DNA from: Arion vulgaris
Lineage: Eukaryota > Mollusca > Gastropoda > Stylommatophora > Arionidae
DNA length: 64,000 nucleotides
NCBI GenBank assembly: GCA_020796225.1
Contig: CM036759.1
Coordinates: 2,851,782-2,915,781 of the forward strand
Direction: 5' to 3'
Shown here: positions 35,147 through 46,034 of the stretch, piece by piece
How positions within the stretch are numbered: the first letter of the stretch is position 1
How the letters are laid out: each line of letters begins with the position of its first letter
Position numbers and translations under genes: made by a program
Notes under the pieces: generated by a model
What the model saw: the letters and a program-made list of their open reading frames with translations, nothing else
What the model was told of the DNA's origin: nothing
Databases searched by the model: none

Positions 35147-35266
35147 TGAGTATCAATAATAATATAGTTGACCAACAGAACAAAGCTGCAGGTGAATCCA
35201 ATCAGAGCAAACGGATTAATCCTCGGCAGAAGCAGTTTACTCAAGCCAGGAACAAATGAACATAAA
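35147..35266 (-). CDS. SLC30A6: SLC30A6 exon 9
   Basis: With AG from exon 8 the frame reads S-L-C-S-F-V-P-G-L-S-K-L-L-L-P-R-I-N-P-F, then A-L-I-G-F and a hydrophobic run to Y-I-I-I-D-T. This matches S-L-C-G-I-I-P-G-L-S...L-P-R-M-N-P-F in ZnT6. The acceptor is GTTTTTTCCAG and the donor CA|GTAAGTTAC. It has 39 full codons with phases 2 in and 2 out, agreeing with both neighbours. Confidence 0.95.
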
Positions 35267-35477
35267 CTGGAAAAAACAAATATATATAAATATCTCTTGA
35301 GTACAAACATTGATTCTCTTGGGAGGAAAAACTTGTTGATTATCCTTCAGTTCTAACTGAACTCAAGAGTGACTACATGACTTTCTACATTTTCACCATT
35401 TGCAATTTTATGTTGATAGTCCAGTTATGTTTATTGTAATAATTTGTAGATTAAATGTGACTATTGTCAATTCTTGC

Positions 35478-35692
35478 AATGAAATGATCAAAGAATATCA
35501 AAGCAGGCACTGAAGTGGGATGCAAAGGGTTCAAGAAGAGAGGACGACCTTAGGAGACGCTGAATGAACTTTGCTGAGAGAGGCAAGAAATATCGATCGG
35601 TCTCATAGGAGATTGAGCGAGTTGCCCAGGATAGAGCAGTATGGAGAAATTGCTTGTAGGCCCTATGTCATGTATAACGGTATGAGAGGAAC
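35478..35692 (+). mobile_element. 3' end of a non-LTR retrotransposon
   Basis: Same family as 33755-33998: K-Q-A-L-K-W-D-A-K-G-S-R-R and R-A-V-W-R-N-C in broken + frames, ending with GTATAACGGTATGAGAGGAA. Confidence 0.8.
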
Positions 35693-36325
35693 TATTATTG
35701 TTAATTCTTAGGAATTATAGTAGCAACAAGATGGCATTTTAATAGTATTACTAAATGACATATATTCAGTGACATATTCACATTCAAAATGGCAATCTCT
35801 ATTATCTATGACATGTAGCGATGTTAGAATTAGAATTTTGTATGACATATTGTTATTTTCCCTTCTTCCCAAAAAAATGAATTTTGGCTTTATTGCTTTC
35901 ATTTACTTGAAATATTATCTATATATCCAATGTTGTCTCTTGTATAAACTTGACTGTCTTTTGTAGCTCACACAGAGGTCCATGCAGTTTTCTGTGGAGA
36001 TTGCCTCAGTATTTTGTATTCAGAGCAGTGCTGAAGTATATGCTCTAAAGTCTACGATGTCTGTTCACATGTCCACATAGCAGCTGAATTGGCAATCTTT
36101 CATTTTGTATACATGTGACTGTGGAGTCAACAGTGTCCTGTCCTGTAGCACAGAATGACAACTTGTTCTAATCCTGGTCATATTTTGTTGAGTAATTAAG
36201 CAACCAATTCCAAACGAGTGCTTTAAACTCTAGCAACTAATTAAACAACTAAACTTGATTTCTAATGGCTGCTAGAACTAAATAAAACACAGAGAAGTAA
36301 AGTGTTAGTTACTATCATGTAGAGA
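35693..36325. other. Unique intron sequence
   Basis: AT-rich, with several stretches of open frame but no recognisable product or repeat. Confidence 0.5.
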
Positions 36326-36512
36326 CCCATGGTGATGTAGTGGTTAGGGCACATTTCTCTTAGATGTGAGGTCCCAGGATCAAATACCCTAGTTGGAGCA
36401 AAATTTATTCCCATCATAACAACTGTCAGGTCAACCCAATATCAATTGGGCACCAAAGAAACACTGGGAAGTTAAAGTGGTTGGTATGTTGTTGACCCCC
36501 ATCATCTATTAC
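36326..36512 (+). mobile_element. S3 SINE (5' head and body)
   Basis: The head has GATGTAGTGGTTAGGGCACA (A-box-like) and GGATCAAATACC (B-box position), then CAGGTCAACCCAATATCAAT and GAAACACTGGGAAGTTAAAG. Confidence 0.85.
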
Positions 36513-36632
36513 GTAAAAGTAAAGGAACCCTTTTTCATACCTTGAGGTATATTTGGTAATACGGCCTGTATTTTTCATTGACCGTCGGCACACGATGGCT
36601 GATGTGGTCAACATCATGTTTGTCGGAAGCTA
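36513..36632 (-). mobile_element. S3 SINE tail, inverted against its neighbour
   Basis: Reverse complement of the S3 3' part: GATGTTGACCACATCAGCC, ATGAAAAATACAGGCCGTAT and ATATACCTCAAGGTATGAAA. It forms a tail-to-tail pair with 36326-36512. Confidence 0.8.
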
Positions 36633-36649
36633 CAAAAGTGAAGTTCATA

Positions 36650-37690
36650 CAAGAGACAACATTGAATATATAGACAACATTGAATATATAGACAACATTG
36701 AATACATAGACAACATTGAATATATAGACAATATTTCAAGCGAACGAAAGGAAGGAAGGATACAAGAGACAACATTGAATATATAGACAAATTTCAAGCG
36801 AACGAAAGGAAGGAAGGATACAAGAGACAACATTGAATATATAGACAAATTTCAAGCGAACGAAAGGAAGGAAGGATACAAGAGACAACATTGAATATAT
36901 AGACAACATTGAATATATAGACAAATTTTTCAAGCGAACGAAAGGAAGGAAGGATACAAGAGACAACATTGAATATATAGTCAAATTTCAAGCGAACAAA
37001 AGGAAGGAAGGATACAAGAGACAACATTGAATATATAGACAAATTTCAAGCGAACAAAAGGAAGGAAGGATACAAGAGACAACATTGAATATATAGACAA
37101 CATTGAATATATAGACAAATTTTGAACGAAGGAAGGAAGGATAAGAGACAACATTGAATATATAGTCAAATTTCAAGCGAACGAAAGGAAGGAAGGATAC
37201 AAGAGACAACATTGAATATATAGACAAATTTCAAGCGGACAAAAGGAAGGAAGGATACAAGAGACAACATTGAATATATAGACAACATTGAATACATAGA
37301 CAACATTGAATATATAGACAATATTTCAAGCGAACGAAAGGAAGGAAGGATACAAGAGACAACATTGAATATATAGACAAATTTCAAGCGAACAAAAGGA
37401 AGGAAGGATACAAGAGACAACATTGAATATATAGACAAATTTCAAGCGAACAAAAGGAAGGAAGGATACAAGAGACAACATTGAATATATAGACACATTA
37501 TTCAAGACAAATGGATACAGAGACAACATTGAATATATAGTCAAATTTCAAGCGAACAAAAGAAAGGAAGGATACAAGAGACAACATTGAATATATAGGC
37601 AAATTTCAAGCGAACGAAAGGAATGAAGGATACAAGAGACAACATTGAATATATAGACAAAATGTCAAGCGAACGAAAGGAAGGAATGTC
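36650..37690. repeat. Minisatellite, ~58-bp unit, about 17 copies
   Basis: The unit contains GACAACATTGAATATATAGA, CAAATTTCAAGCGAACGAAA and GGAAGGAAGGATACAAGA. Some units repeat only the first part two to four times. It is bounded on the left by an inverted S3 tail and on the right by an inverted S3 head. Confidence 0.96.
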
Positions 37691-37852
37691 GGCCGGCTTT
37701 ACTTCCCAGTGCTTTTCCTGGTACACAATTGTGGCTGGGTCAACCTGAGAGTCGTTACAGTCAGAAAAATACTCTACGCTCACAGTAGAATTGAACCTGG
37801 AACATTAGCCTAAGAAGCAAGTTCACTAACAGCTATGCTAATACAGATGTCA
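37686..37852 (-). mobile_element. S3 SINE, 5' half
   Basis: On the - strand: TATTAGCATAGCTGTTAGTG, CTTGCTTCTTAGGC, GGTTCAATTCTACTG (B box), CAGGTTGACCCAGCCACAAT and GCACTGGGAAGTAAAGCCGG. Confidence 0.88.
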
Positions 37853-37976
37853 TCCATTGTGTGCTGTTTGTAGAAAAAAAAACATGGACCTAACGCTGTA
37901 TTCCCCAGTATATCTCAAGATATGAAATTGTGTTCTTGACTTGTCTTTTCCCAATGTGAATGAATGAAATGAATAC

Positions 37977-38118
37977 CTTTCACTCATATCTGTGACATGT
38001 TCTTGTAGCCAACTTGAACTTGATGCATCAATCACATGGTTGACGCTCGATTTTTACAGCATATATAATGGACAAATGCACACAGAAGCCAAATGATGTT
38101 CCTACCAGCAGTCGACCA
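37977..38118 (-). CDS. SLC30A6: SLC30A6 exon 8, with apparent 8-nt frame-breaking gap
   Basis: After the acceptor TTTCTTCTACAG the frame completes Thr and reads G-R-L-L-V-G-T-S-F-G-F-C, then I-E-R-Q-P, matching G-R-L-L-V-G-T...N-K-P of ZnT6. It then hits a stop. Shifting frame near 38028-38038 gives V-I-D-A-S-S-S-S-W-L-Q-E-H-V-T-D-M-S, matching V-S-E-A-A-S-T-S-W-L-Q-E-H-V-A-D-L-S. Both halves have the right outer phases, so only the middle is wrong. The exon is 142 nt where 150 would fit. The fault is an assembly error, a null allele or a decaying gene; the sequence cannot say which. The EHVTD spacing departs from the usual HxxxD metal site, as in ZnT6 generally. Confidence 0.88.
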
Positions 38119-38263
38119 CTGTAGAAGAAAGATACAAAATTCATTTATGCAAATTTGTAAGACAATATGATATCTTAAATTTCTAAGTAATACTTTTGTC
38201 TACTTCATAACTTTTCTTCTCCTTCTTCGATCAACTTCTGCTATTAGAATACTCTGGTATGTG

Positions 38264-38500
38264 TCATAAAAAGGGCGGTGCGCTTGAGGTCTTCACCGGT
38301 CCCCCATAGTTTGTCTTGTAGGTTGTTTCTGTTGGCCAGATCTCCATTCTCACGCTACTCAGACTGGGACAGTCTTGCAGGATGTGCTCTGGGGACTGCT
38401 TGGGTGCTCCACAGGTGCAGGCTACCGAGTCCCTGAGAACCATTCTGTGGAGGTGTGCTCTGAGACTGCAGTGTCCCGTTCTGAGTCTCAAGACTGTGGT
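38264..38500 (-). mobile_element. C-terminal cysteine-rich fragment of a non-LTR retrotransposon
   Basis: The - strand reads R-L-R-T-G-H-C-S-L-R-A-H-L-H-R then C-T-C-G-A-P-K-Q-S-P-E-H-I-L and L-Q-D-C-P. This is the C-x-C...H-x(4)-C zinc-binding region that follows RNase H in many LINEs (R-x-R-T-G-H and E-H-I-L-x-x-C-P). Confidence 0.85.
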
Positions 38501-38599
38501 CTATGCTTTTCTGTTTAGTGTATTTATACTGTCGTGCTCTGGGTTGTATCCTCCATTTCTTTTTCTCCACAACATTTTCCTGGATTGTTTTCATAACTA

Positions 38600-40232
38600 G
38601 TAATATGTGAGTCATAAAGTCATATGTGAGTCATAAAGTCATATGTGAGTCATAAAGTCATATGTGAGTCATATAGTCATATGTGAGTCATATAGTCATA
38701 TGTGAGTCATAGAGTCAAATGTGAGCCATGAAATATGTGAGTCATATAGTCATATGTGAGTCATAAGTCATATGTGAGTCACAGATAATATTGAGTCAAG
38801 AATAAATGTGAGTCCAGAAAATATTTGAGTCACAGAGTAATATTTGAGTCACAGAATAATATTTGAGTCACAGAATAATATTTGAGTCACAGAATAATAT
38901 TTGAGTCACAGAATAATATTTGAGTCACAGAATAATATTTGAGTCTAAGATAATATTTGAGTCACAGATAATATTTGAGTCACAGAGTAATATTTGAGTC
39001 ACAGAATAATATTTGAGTCACAGAATAATATTTGAGTCACAGAATAATATTTGAGTCACAGAATAATATTTGAGTCACAGAGTAATATTTGAGTCACAGA
39101 ATAATATTTGAGTCATAGAATAATATTTGAGTCACAGAATAATATTTGAGTCACAGAATAATATTTGAGTCATAGAATAATATTTGAGTCATAGAATAAT
39201 ATTTGAGTCATAGAATAATATTTGAGTCACAGAATAATATTTGAGTCACAGAATAATATTTAGTCACAGAATAATATTTGAGTCATAGAATAATATTTGA
39301 GTCACAGAATAATATTTGAGTCACAGAATAATATTTGAGTCATAGAATAATATTTGAGTCACAGAATAATATTTGAGTCACAGAATAATATTTGAGTCAT
39401 AGAATAATATTTGAGTCATAGAATAATATTTGAGTCACAGAATAATATTTGAGTCATAGAATAATATTTGAGTCATAGAATAATATTTGAGTCACAGAAT
39501 AATATTTGAGTCATAGAATAATATTTGAGTCATAGAATAATATTTGAGTCATAGAATAATATTTGAGTCCCGAATAATATTTGAGTCATAGAATAATATT
39601 TGAGTCATAGAATAATATTTGAGTCATAGAATAATATTTGAGTCATAGAATAATATTTGAGTCACAGAATAATATTTGAGTACAGAATAAATTGAGTCAA
39701 GAAATATTTAATAGAATATTTGATACAAATAATATTTAGTCACAGAATAATATTAAGTCATAGAAAATATTTGAGTCTAGGATAATATTGATCACAGAAT
39801 AATGTTTGAGTCACAGAATAATTTGAGTCTACGAATAATATTTGAGTCATAGAATAATATTTGTCAGTCATGAATAATATTTGAGTCATAGAATAATATT
39901 TGAGTCACAGAGTCATATTTGAGTCATAGAATAATATTTGAGTCATAGAATAATATTTGAGTCATAGAATAATATTTGAGTCATAGAATAATATTTGAGT
40001 CACAGATATATTTGAGTCATAGAATAATATTTGAGTCATAGAATAATATTTGAGTCATAGAATAATATTTGAGTCACAGAATAATATTTGAGTCATAGAA
40101 TAATATTTGAGTCATAGAATAATATTTGAGTCATAGAATAATATTTGAGTCAAGATATATTTGAGTCATAGAATAATATTTGAGTCACAGAATAATATTT
40201 GAGTCACAGAGTCATATTTGAGTCATAGAGTA
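38600..40232. repeat. Minisatellite, 19-bp unit, about 85 copies
   Basis: Repeats of GAGTCATAGAATAATATTT with a CATAG/CACAG alternation. The left end has a related GTGAGTCATAAAGTCATAT form. A corrupted zone lies at about 39660-39850. Confidence 0.97.
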
Positions 40233-40309
40233 AAAGCTAAGAACTTTTTAAGTGAACTTCTTTAATACAAAATACTTTAACAGAAGAAAAAAAGTCACAT
40301 ATGAAAATC

Positions 40310-41950
40310 ATCATCATCAGGTGCCGTGCCGCTGGCGTAGGCGATCATGGATCTCCACAAATCTCTGTCATTGGTGTTTGCTATCAACTCAGATGTTGAC
40401 GCTCTACCGTGCCATGAAGTCAGGCTATCCAAAATTTTCTCTCTCTGTCTTCCTCTGTCTCGTCTACCTCGATTTTACCAGTTGTCACAATGTGTTCTAA
40501 ACCTCCTCCTCATCACATGCCCGAAAAATGATGACTGCCTCTTTCTTATATTGATGATAAGCTTCTCTGTGTCTTGATCTCATTCAGCACCTCAACATTA
40601 GTCATTTTAGCAGTCCATGGGATTCTCATCATTCTTCTATAAAATCACATTTCTGTGGCCCTCAGAGATTTTTTGATCTGTGTGTTCATTGTCCATGACT
40701 CGCATCCGTATGTCAGTATTGGTTCTATGTAGCACTGAATAACTTGCATTCTGATCGGGATTGACAAGGACTTGTTGCAGATAATGCTTCTCATTTTCAG
40801 GAATGATGTTTTCGCTTGTCCTATTCTGCTCTTTATTTCTGATCGGCATCTGCCATCTGATGTTACCAGAACTCCGAGGTATTTAAACTGCTGCACTTGT
40901 CTTAGATCAGTCCCATTTACTGTGATGGTACATTTTGGGAAAATCTGCTTTTTTGATATGATCATAACTTCTGTCTTCTTAATATTCAAACTGAGTCCTT
41001 TGTTGTTACTTTCTGTCACAACCTTATCAACTAATTTCTGTAGCTCCATTTCATTTCTTGCTATCAATAACAGTATCATCAGCGTATCTCAGGTTATTTA
41101 TGATATGTCCTCCCACAGCTATTCCAGGAAAATCTTTTATAGATCTAAAAATGCTTTCACAATACAGTGACAACAGGTCTGGTGATAATACGCATCCTTG
41201 TCTAACACCTTTTTGATCTTCTGGAAAGTTCCAATCTTTTTGTCTATTCTTATAGTTGCTGTTTTGCTGCCAATATATATTCTGAATGATTCTTAGATCT
41301 TTGCTGTCGATGTTTAAGCTCTCTAACATTTTGGAAAGTTCTTGATGGCGTACGTTGTCGAACGCCTTGGTGTAGTCAATAAAGCACAAGTATAGATCTG
41401 CTTTTATTTCTATTGATTTTTCTAATAGTGTTCTTAGGATATATATAGCGTTGCTAGTGCCCTTGCCTTCAACAAATCCACACTGCTCATCACTGATTTC
41501 TGGTCTTATTCTGCTTCTTATCCTTCTCATCATTATCCTCAGTAGCATCTTTGTCATAAGACTGATAGTGCGGTGATCTTCACATTCCACTGCTCTTGAT
41601 TTCTTCGGCAAAGCAATAAATATGGACTTTAATAGATCTTTTGGAATACAACCGCTGTCATATATGTCGTTTAAAAGCTTCATTATCACTTCCGTTCTAG
41701 ATTTCCTAGAGCTTGAATTTCTTCTGCTGTTTGGTTATCTGGACCTGGAGACTTTCCCTCTTAATGTGTTTTATGGCATCTTCAACTTCAGCTGCAAGTA
41801 TTGGTGGTCCCTTGCATATGTCTGGTATATTTAGTTCTCCTCTGTCATCATGTAAGAGTTCTCCAATATATTCCATCCATAGTCCCGTTATGTTTTCTTC
41901 CCCATTAATATCGTACCTTCTTTGGATTTTAGACATCCAGTTCGTGTGTG
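40310..41950 (-). mobile_element. Non-LTR retrotransposon, RT and C-terminal part, frameshifted
   Basis: The - strand codes for most of a LINE ORF2 in about four frames. The order is I-P-K-D-L-L-K-S-I-F-I-A-L-P-K-K, L-C-F-I-D-Y-T-K-A-F-D (RT domain, first catalytic Asp), G-V-R-Q-G-C-V-L-S-P, and R-Y-A-D-D-T (catalytic YADD) near 41070. Then comes F-K-Y-L-G-V-L-V-T-S-D-G, and the C-terminal L-T-Y-G-C-E-S-W and R-I-P-W-T-A-K motifs. The 3' end has GATGATGATGATTTTC near 40310. One frameshift lies just after YADD, with others in the C-terminal part and a break upstream of the RT core. There is no endonuclease domain here, so it is 5'-truncated and dead. It is in the same orientation as SLC30A6. 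Confidence 0.93.
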
Positions 41951-41989
41951 TGACTTTCTCCCTGTGAAGTCATTTATTTGTTTGTGTAA

Positions 41990-42060
41990 AGATTTTGTGT
42001 CATATATACATATATATATACATATACATATAAAAATACAGTTTAAAAAAAAATATCAGA
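41990..42060. repeat. TA-rich microsatellite
   Basis: CATATATACATATATATATA-type repeat with an A-run, just inside the exon 7 donor. Confidence 0.85.
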
Positions 42061-42074
42061 CTTAATAAACTTAC

Positions 42075-42110
42075 GTATGAACCTCCTGTGGCATCAATAA
42101 GCGCTCTACG
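42075..42110 (-). CDS. SLC30A6: SLC30A6 exon 7 (36 nt)
   Basis: With AG from exon 6 this reads S-V-E-R-L-L-M-P-Q-E-V-H, and the last two bases begin the Thr finished in exon 8. It matches S-A-E-R-F-L-E-Q-P-E-I-H-T of ZnT6. The acceptor is TTTATTCCAACAG and the donor AC|GTAAGT. It is a very small exon, but its phases fit both sides exactly. Confidence 0.9.
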
Positions 42111-42489
42111 CTGTTGGAATAAAAAACATGAGGAGACATTAGTGCTGATGTTGTTGAGAATATGTGCTCCTGAGCAGGCTGCTTTTTCACAGCCAATGCA
42201 ATAGTTCTGAAAATTGAATGTGTTTTGTGGTGCTATATAGTGGGTTTGTGTTCTACTTCTGTGATCTTTGGTCATGCACTTATTCCACTGCGGACCACAA
42301 ACTAGGCAGTCAGTTTCAGGTCTGTCGGGTTTTCTCAAAGTTTAGTTTTCAGGTCGACTTGGTGTGACCCCATGTGACGTCTAAGTTCCACCAAGAGAAA
42401 TCAGTCTTGCAAGACATGCTCCGGTGTCTGTTCCGCCTGCTGACACTGGCAGAGAGCTGTTTCAGTTATTTCTAGTCTATGTATGTGTT
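42111..42489. other. Unique intron sequence
   Basis: No gene recognised. A - strand frame is open across exon 7 and beyond, but only the exon has a family match, and in another frame. Confidence 0.5.
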
Positions 42490-42840
42490 GAGTCTGTAGT
42501 TGGTAGATTTGGTACAGTCTTCCTTAGCAAGACGTCAGAGCTTTCATTGTTGGTAGATTTGACAGTCTTCCTTAGCAAGATGTCAGAGCTTTCATTGTTG
42601 GTAGATTTGGTACAGTCTTCTAGCAAGCGTCAGAGCTTTCATTGCTGTAGATTTAACAGTCTTCCTAGCAAGATGTCAGAGCTTTCATTGTTGGTAGATT
42701 TGACAGTCTTCCTTAGCAAGACGTCAGAGCTTTCATTGTTGGTAGATTTGACAGTCTTCCTTAGCAAGATATCAGAGCTTTCATTGTTGGTAGATTTGGT
42801 ACAGTCTTCCTTAGCAAGACATCAGAACTTTCATTGCCTT
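42490..42840. repeat. Minisatellite, ~48-bp unit, about 7 copies
   Basis: The unit contains TTGGTAGATTTGACAGTCTT, CCTTAGCAAGATGTCAGAGC and TTTCAT. It runs directly into an S3 SINE at its right end. Confidence 0.95.
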
Positions 42841-42854
42841 CAATGCCACTAGTG

Positions 42855-43152
42855 AGAACCATAGTAGCATAGGGTGTTAGTGAATTCACTTCTTAGGTTA
42901 GTGGTCTGGGTTCAATTCCACAGTGGACATGGAATATTGTTCCGACCGTAACAGCTCTCAGGTCAACCCAGCCTCAATTGTGCACCAGAAGAAGCATGGA
43001 GAAGTCAAGACGGCCGGTGTGATGTTGACCACATCACACATCGTGTGTCAACGGTTAATAAAAAATACAGGTCTAACACTGTATTACCCAATATACCATC
43101 AGGTATAAAAATACAGGTCTAACACTGTATTACCCAATATACCATCAGGTAT
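42855..43152 (+). mobile_element. S3 tRNA-derived SINE with duplicated tail
   Basis: The head has CATAGTAGCATAGGGTGTTA (A-box region) and GGTTCAATTCC (perfect B box, about 42909). The body contains TCAGGTCAACCCAGCCTCAA and GTGATGTTGACCACATCACA. The tail AAAAATACAGGTCTAACACT occurs twice (about 43061-43152). The last tail is interrupted by an S4a insertion and resumes at 43402-43436. Confidence 0.92.
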
Positions 43153-43401
43153 CTTCTTCTTCTTCTTTGTGTTCGTTCTTACGACCAATTTTAATCACTC
43201 TTTGTGATGTTTGATCTTTGCCAAGCACGTGTATATGTTGCACATTGGTTTGGTAGGCCCCTAAATGCAGACTTCTACACGTTTAGGACACGGGCATCCG
43301 ATTTCAGCCAAACCTCCTTGTCGCCTCTTACGACATGTATGGCAGGTAACAGTGGTTCTATTCTTTACACCCAAAATTTGGGCCCGGTAACCACTCGTGT
43401 G
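43153..43401 (-). mobile_element. S4a SINE-like element nested in an S3 tail
   Basis: Left end CTTCTTCTTCTTTGTGTTCG, core GTCGTAAGAGGCGAC on the - strand, right end at ACCACTCGTGTG. It is flanked by ACCATCAGGTAT (43141-43152) and ACCATAAGGTAT (43402-43413), a 12-bp duplication with one mismatch. S3 tail sequence lies on both sides. Confidence 0.92.
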
Positions 43402-43436
43402 ACCATAAGGTATAAAAAAGGGTTCCCTTTACTTTT

Positions 43437-43750
43437 TTAAAAACATTTTGTTGCGTGTGCGGTGCGTGTGGTTTGAGGGTGATAGCGTTCTGTTGTGAGT
43501 CCAGGTTTGTGTTCGGATACATGATTTATAATTGTTGTGTGATTCTGAATATTGTATTTGCGATTGTTTGGGAAGATTGATGACTCCTTTCTATGGAGAG
43601 TTCTAGCATGTCAACAGTACAGTCCCATACAGACAATACTGACATATGGAGGCCAGTCATGGGCAATAAACAAACATAGACAAAATCTTGAGGTGACAGA
43701 GATTTGACATGAGACTGCTAAGAATTCCATGAACTGTAAAACTGACTAAT
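43437..43750. other. Unique intron sequence
   Basis: At 43620-43700, CATACAGACAATACTGACAT and similar pieces resemble the L-T-Y-G-x-x-S-W part of a LINE, too short and decayed to call firmly. Nothing else is seen. Confidence 0.4.
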
Positions 43751-43761
43751 GTTGATGTGTT

Positions 43762-44015
43762 CTTCTTCTTCTTCTTTGCGTTCGTTCTTTACAATCAATT
43801 TTAATCACTCTTTGTGATATTTTTATCTTTGCCAAGAACGTGTATACATTGCACATTGGTTTGGTAGGCCCCTAAACCATAGACTTTTACCGTTTAGGAC
43901 ATGTGCATCCAATTCCAGCCAAACCTCCTTAGTCGCCTCTTATGACATGCATGGCAGGTTACAGTGGTTCTATTCTTTACACGCCAAAATTTGGGCCCAA
44001 GTAACCACTTGGGCG
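43762..44015 (-). mobile_element. S4a SINE-like element with target-site duplication
   Basis: Full-length S4a in reverse: CTTCTTCTTCTTTGCGTTCG, TTGCCAAGAACGTGTATACA, TTGGTAGGCCCCTAAACC and a right end of CCAAGTAACCACTTGGGCG. The direct repeat GTTGATGTGTT lies at 43751-43761 and 44016-44026. Confidence 0.95.
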
Positions 44016-44163
44016 GTTGATGTGTTGAAAGAGGTCAAGGCACAGAAGAACAAATTATTAATATAAGAAAGAATCAATCATTAATTTTTCAGGCATGGGA
44101 TGAGAAGACATGGGATGAGAAAGGAAGGTTTATAAAACATTGTTGACAACCGTTAGAATCAAA

Positions 44164-44564
44164 CGCCGTGTGTTCCCGGGGCCCGCAAGAAGCAAAGAAT
44201 TGCAACACTGCACCCTACAAGGCATGTCGTAAGAGGCGACTGAGGTAGGGATCCGCCCGAGTGCTGCCAGGGCCCACAGGGGGAGGAAAGAATATGCAGC
44301 AATGTCTACCTGCCAGGCATGTCGTAAGAGGCGACTTAGGAGGGTTGGACGTGGGGCTGGCTACCTCACCCTGTAGAAAAAATAAGCCAAAAAACTTCAA
44401 CAAACATGGATAGTACAACAATATGGAATAACTCAACTCAACCATCCGAACCAGGATAGGCAAAACATGGAAAGAATTGGAAGGGATGGGAAGAGAGAGG
44501 AAGAGATGGAAGAAGTTTGTTGAAGACCTGTGCTCCGATGGGAGTTGAAAGGTGATGATGATGA
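44164..44564 (+). mobile_element. Composite element: two S4 heads plus a LINE 3' end
   Basis: Order: a first head (CGGGGCCCGCAAGAAGCAAA ... GTCGTAAGAGGCGACTGAGG), a second head (CCGCCCGAGTGCTGCCAGGG ... GTCGTAAGAGGCGACTTAGG), a linker with GGGGCTGGCTACCTCACCC, then LINE ORF2 end T-W-K-E-L-E...R-W-K-K-F-V-E-D-L-C-S-D-G-stop, and a (GAT)n tail. TAGAATCAAA flanks the whole at 44154-44163 and 44565-44574, so it moved as one unit. The target is the first unit of the 44.1-45.9 kb array. Confidence 0.85.
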
Positions 44565-44574
44565 TAGAATCAAA

Positions 44575-45915
44575 GGGAGATGAGAAGACATGGGATGAGA
44601 TGAGAAGGCATGGGATGAGATGACATGGGATGAGAAAGGGAGGTTTATAAAACAATGTTGAGAACCGATAGAATCAAAGGGAGATGAGAAGATATGGGAT
44701 GAGATAACATGGGATGAGAAAGGGAGGTTTATAAAACATTGTTGAGAACCGATCGAATCAAAGGGAGATGAGAAGATATGGGATGAGAAAGGGAGGTTTA
44801 TAAAACATTGTTGACAACCAATAGAATCAAAGGGAGATGAGAAGATATGGGATGAGAAAGGGAGGTTTATAAAACATTGTTGACAACCGATAGAATCAAA
44901 GGGAGATGAGAAGATATGGGATGAGAAAGGGAGGTTTATAAAACATTGTTGACAACCAATAGAATCAAAGGGAGATGAGAAGATATGGGATGAGAAAGGG
45001 AGGTTTATAAAACATTGTTGACAACCGATAGAATCAAAGGGAGATGAGAAGATATGGGATGAGATGACATGGGATGAGAAAGGGAGGTTTATAAAACATT
45101 GTTGAGAACCGATAGAATCAAAGGGAGATGAGAAGATATGGGATGAGATGACATGGGATGAGAAAGGGAGGTTTATAAAACATTGTTGAGAACCGATAGA
45201 ATCAAAGGGAGATGAGAAGATATGGGATGAGATAACATGGGATGAGAAAGGGAGGTTTATAAAACATTGTTGAGAACCGATCGAATCAAAGGGAGATGAG
45301 AAGATATGGGATGAGAAAGGGAGGTTTATAAAACATTGTTGACAACCAATAGAATCAAAGGGAGATGAGAAGATATGGGATGAGAAAGGGAGGTTTATAA
45401 AACATTGTTGACAACCGATAGAATCAAAGGGAGATGAGAAGATATGGGATGAGATGACATGGGATGAGAAAGGGAGGTTTATAAAACATTGTTGAGAACC
45501 GATAGAATCAAAGGGAGATGAGAAGATATGGGATGAGATAACATGGGATGAGAAAGGGAGGTTTATAAAACATTGTTGAGAACCGATCGAATCAAAGGGA
45601 GATGAGAAGACATGGGATGAGATGAGAAGGCATGGGATGAGATAACATGGGATGAGAAAGGGAGGTTTATAAAACATTGTTGACAACCGATAGAATCAAA
45701 GGGAGATGAAGATATGGATAGAATGGGATGAGAAAGGGAGGTTTATAAAACATTGTTGACAACCAATAGAATCAAAGGGAGATGAGAAGATATGGGATGA
45801 GAAAGGGAGGTTTATAAAACATTGTTGACAACCAATAGAATCAAAGGGAGATGAGAAGATATGGGATGAAAAGGAGTTTATAAAACATTGTTGACAACCG
45901 ATAGAATCAAAGGAG
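44575..45915. repeat. Minisatellite, ~69-bp unit with longer variants, about 20 copies
   Basis: The unit contains ATCAAAGGGAGATGAGAAGA, TATGGGATGAGAAAGGGAGG and TTTATAAAACATTGTTGACA. Some units add GATGACATGGGATGAGAA. Blocks of several units recur in the same order (for example near 44660, 45196 and 45505), a higher-order pattern. The long - strand frame encodes only the repeat. One outlying unit lies at 44097-44163, left of the composite element. Confidence 0.96.
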
Positions 45916-46034
45916 ATGAGAAGACAAATGAAGAAAAGGAAAACTATGAGTTTGCTCATAAAATTACTGCTATTACAAACTCATTGTTCTTACTGTCTAT
46001 ATAAGATTTAGAAATAGGAATATTTTTATTGATC

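Noticed and set aside
40310..41950. Intact, active LINE
   Set aside because: The RT motifs are present, but frameshifts after YADD and elsewhere and the lack of an endonuclease domain show a dead, 5'-truncated copy.
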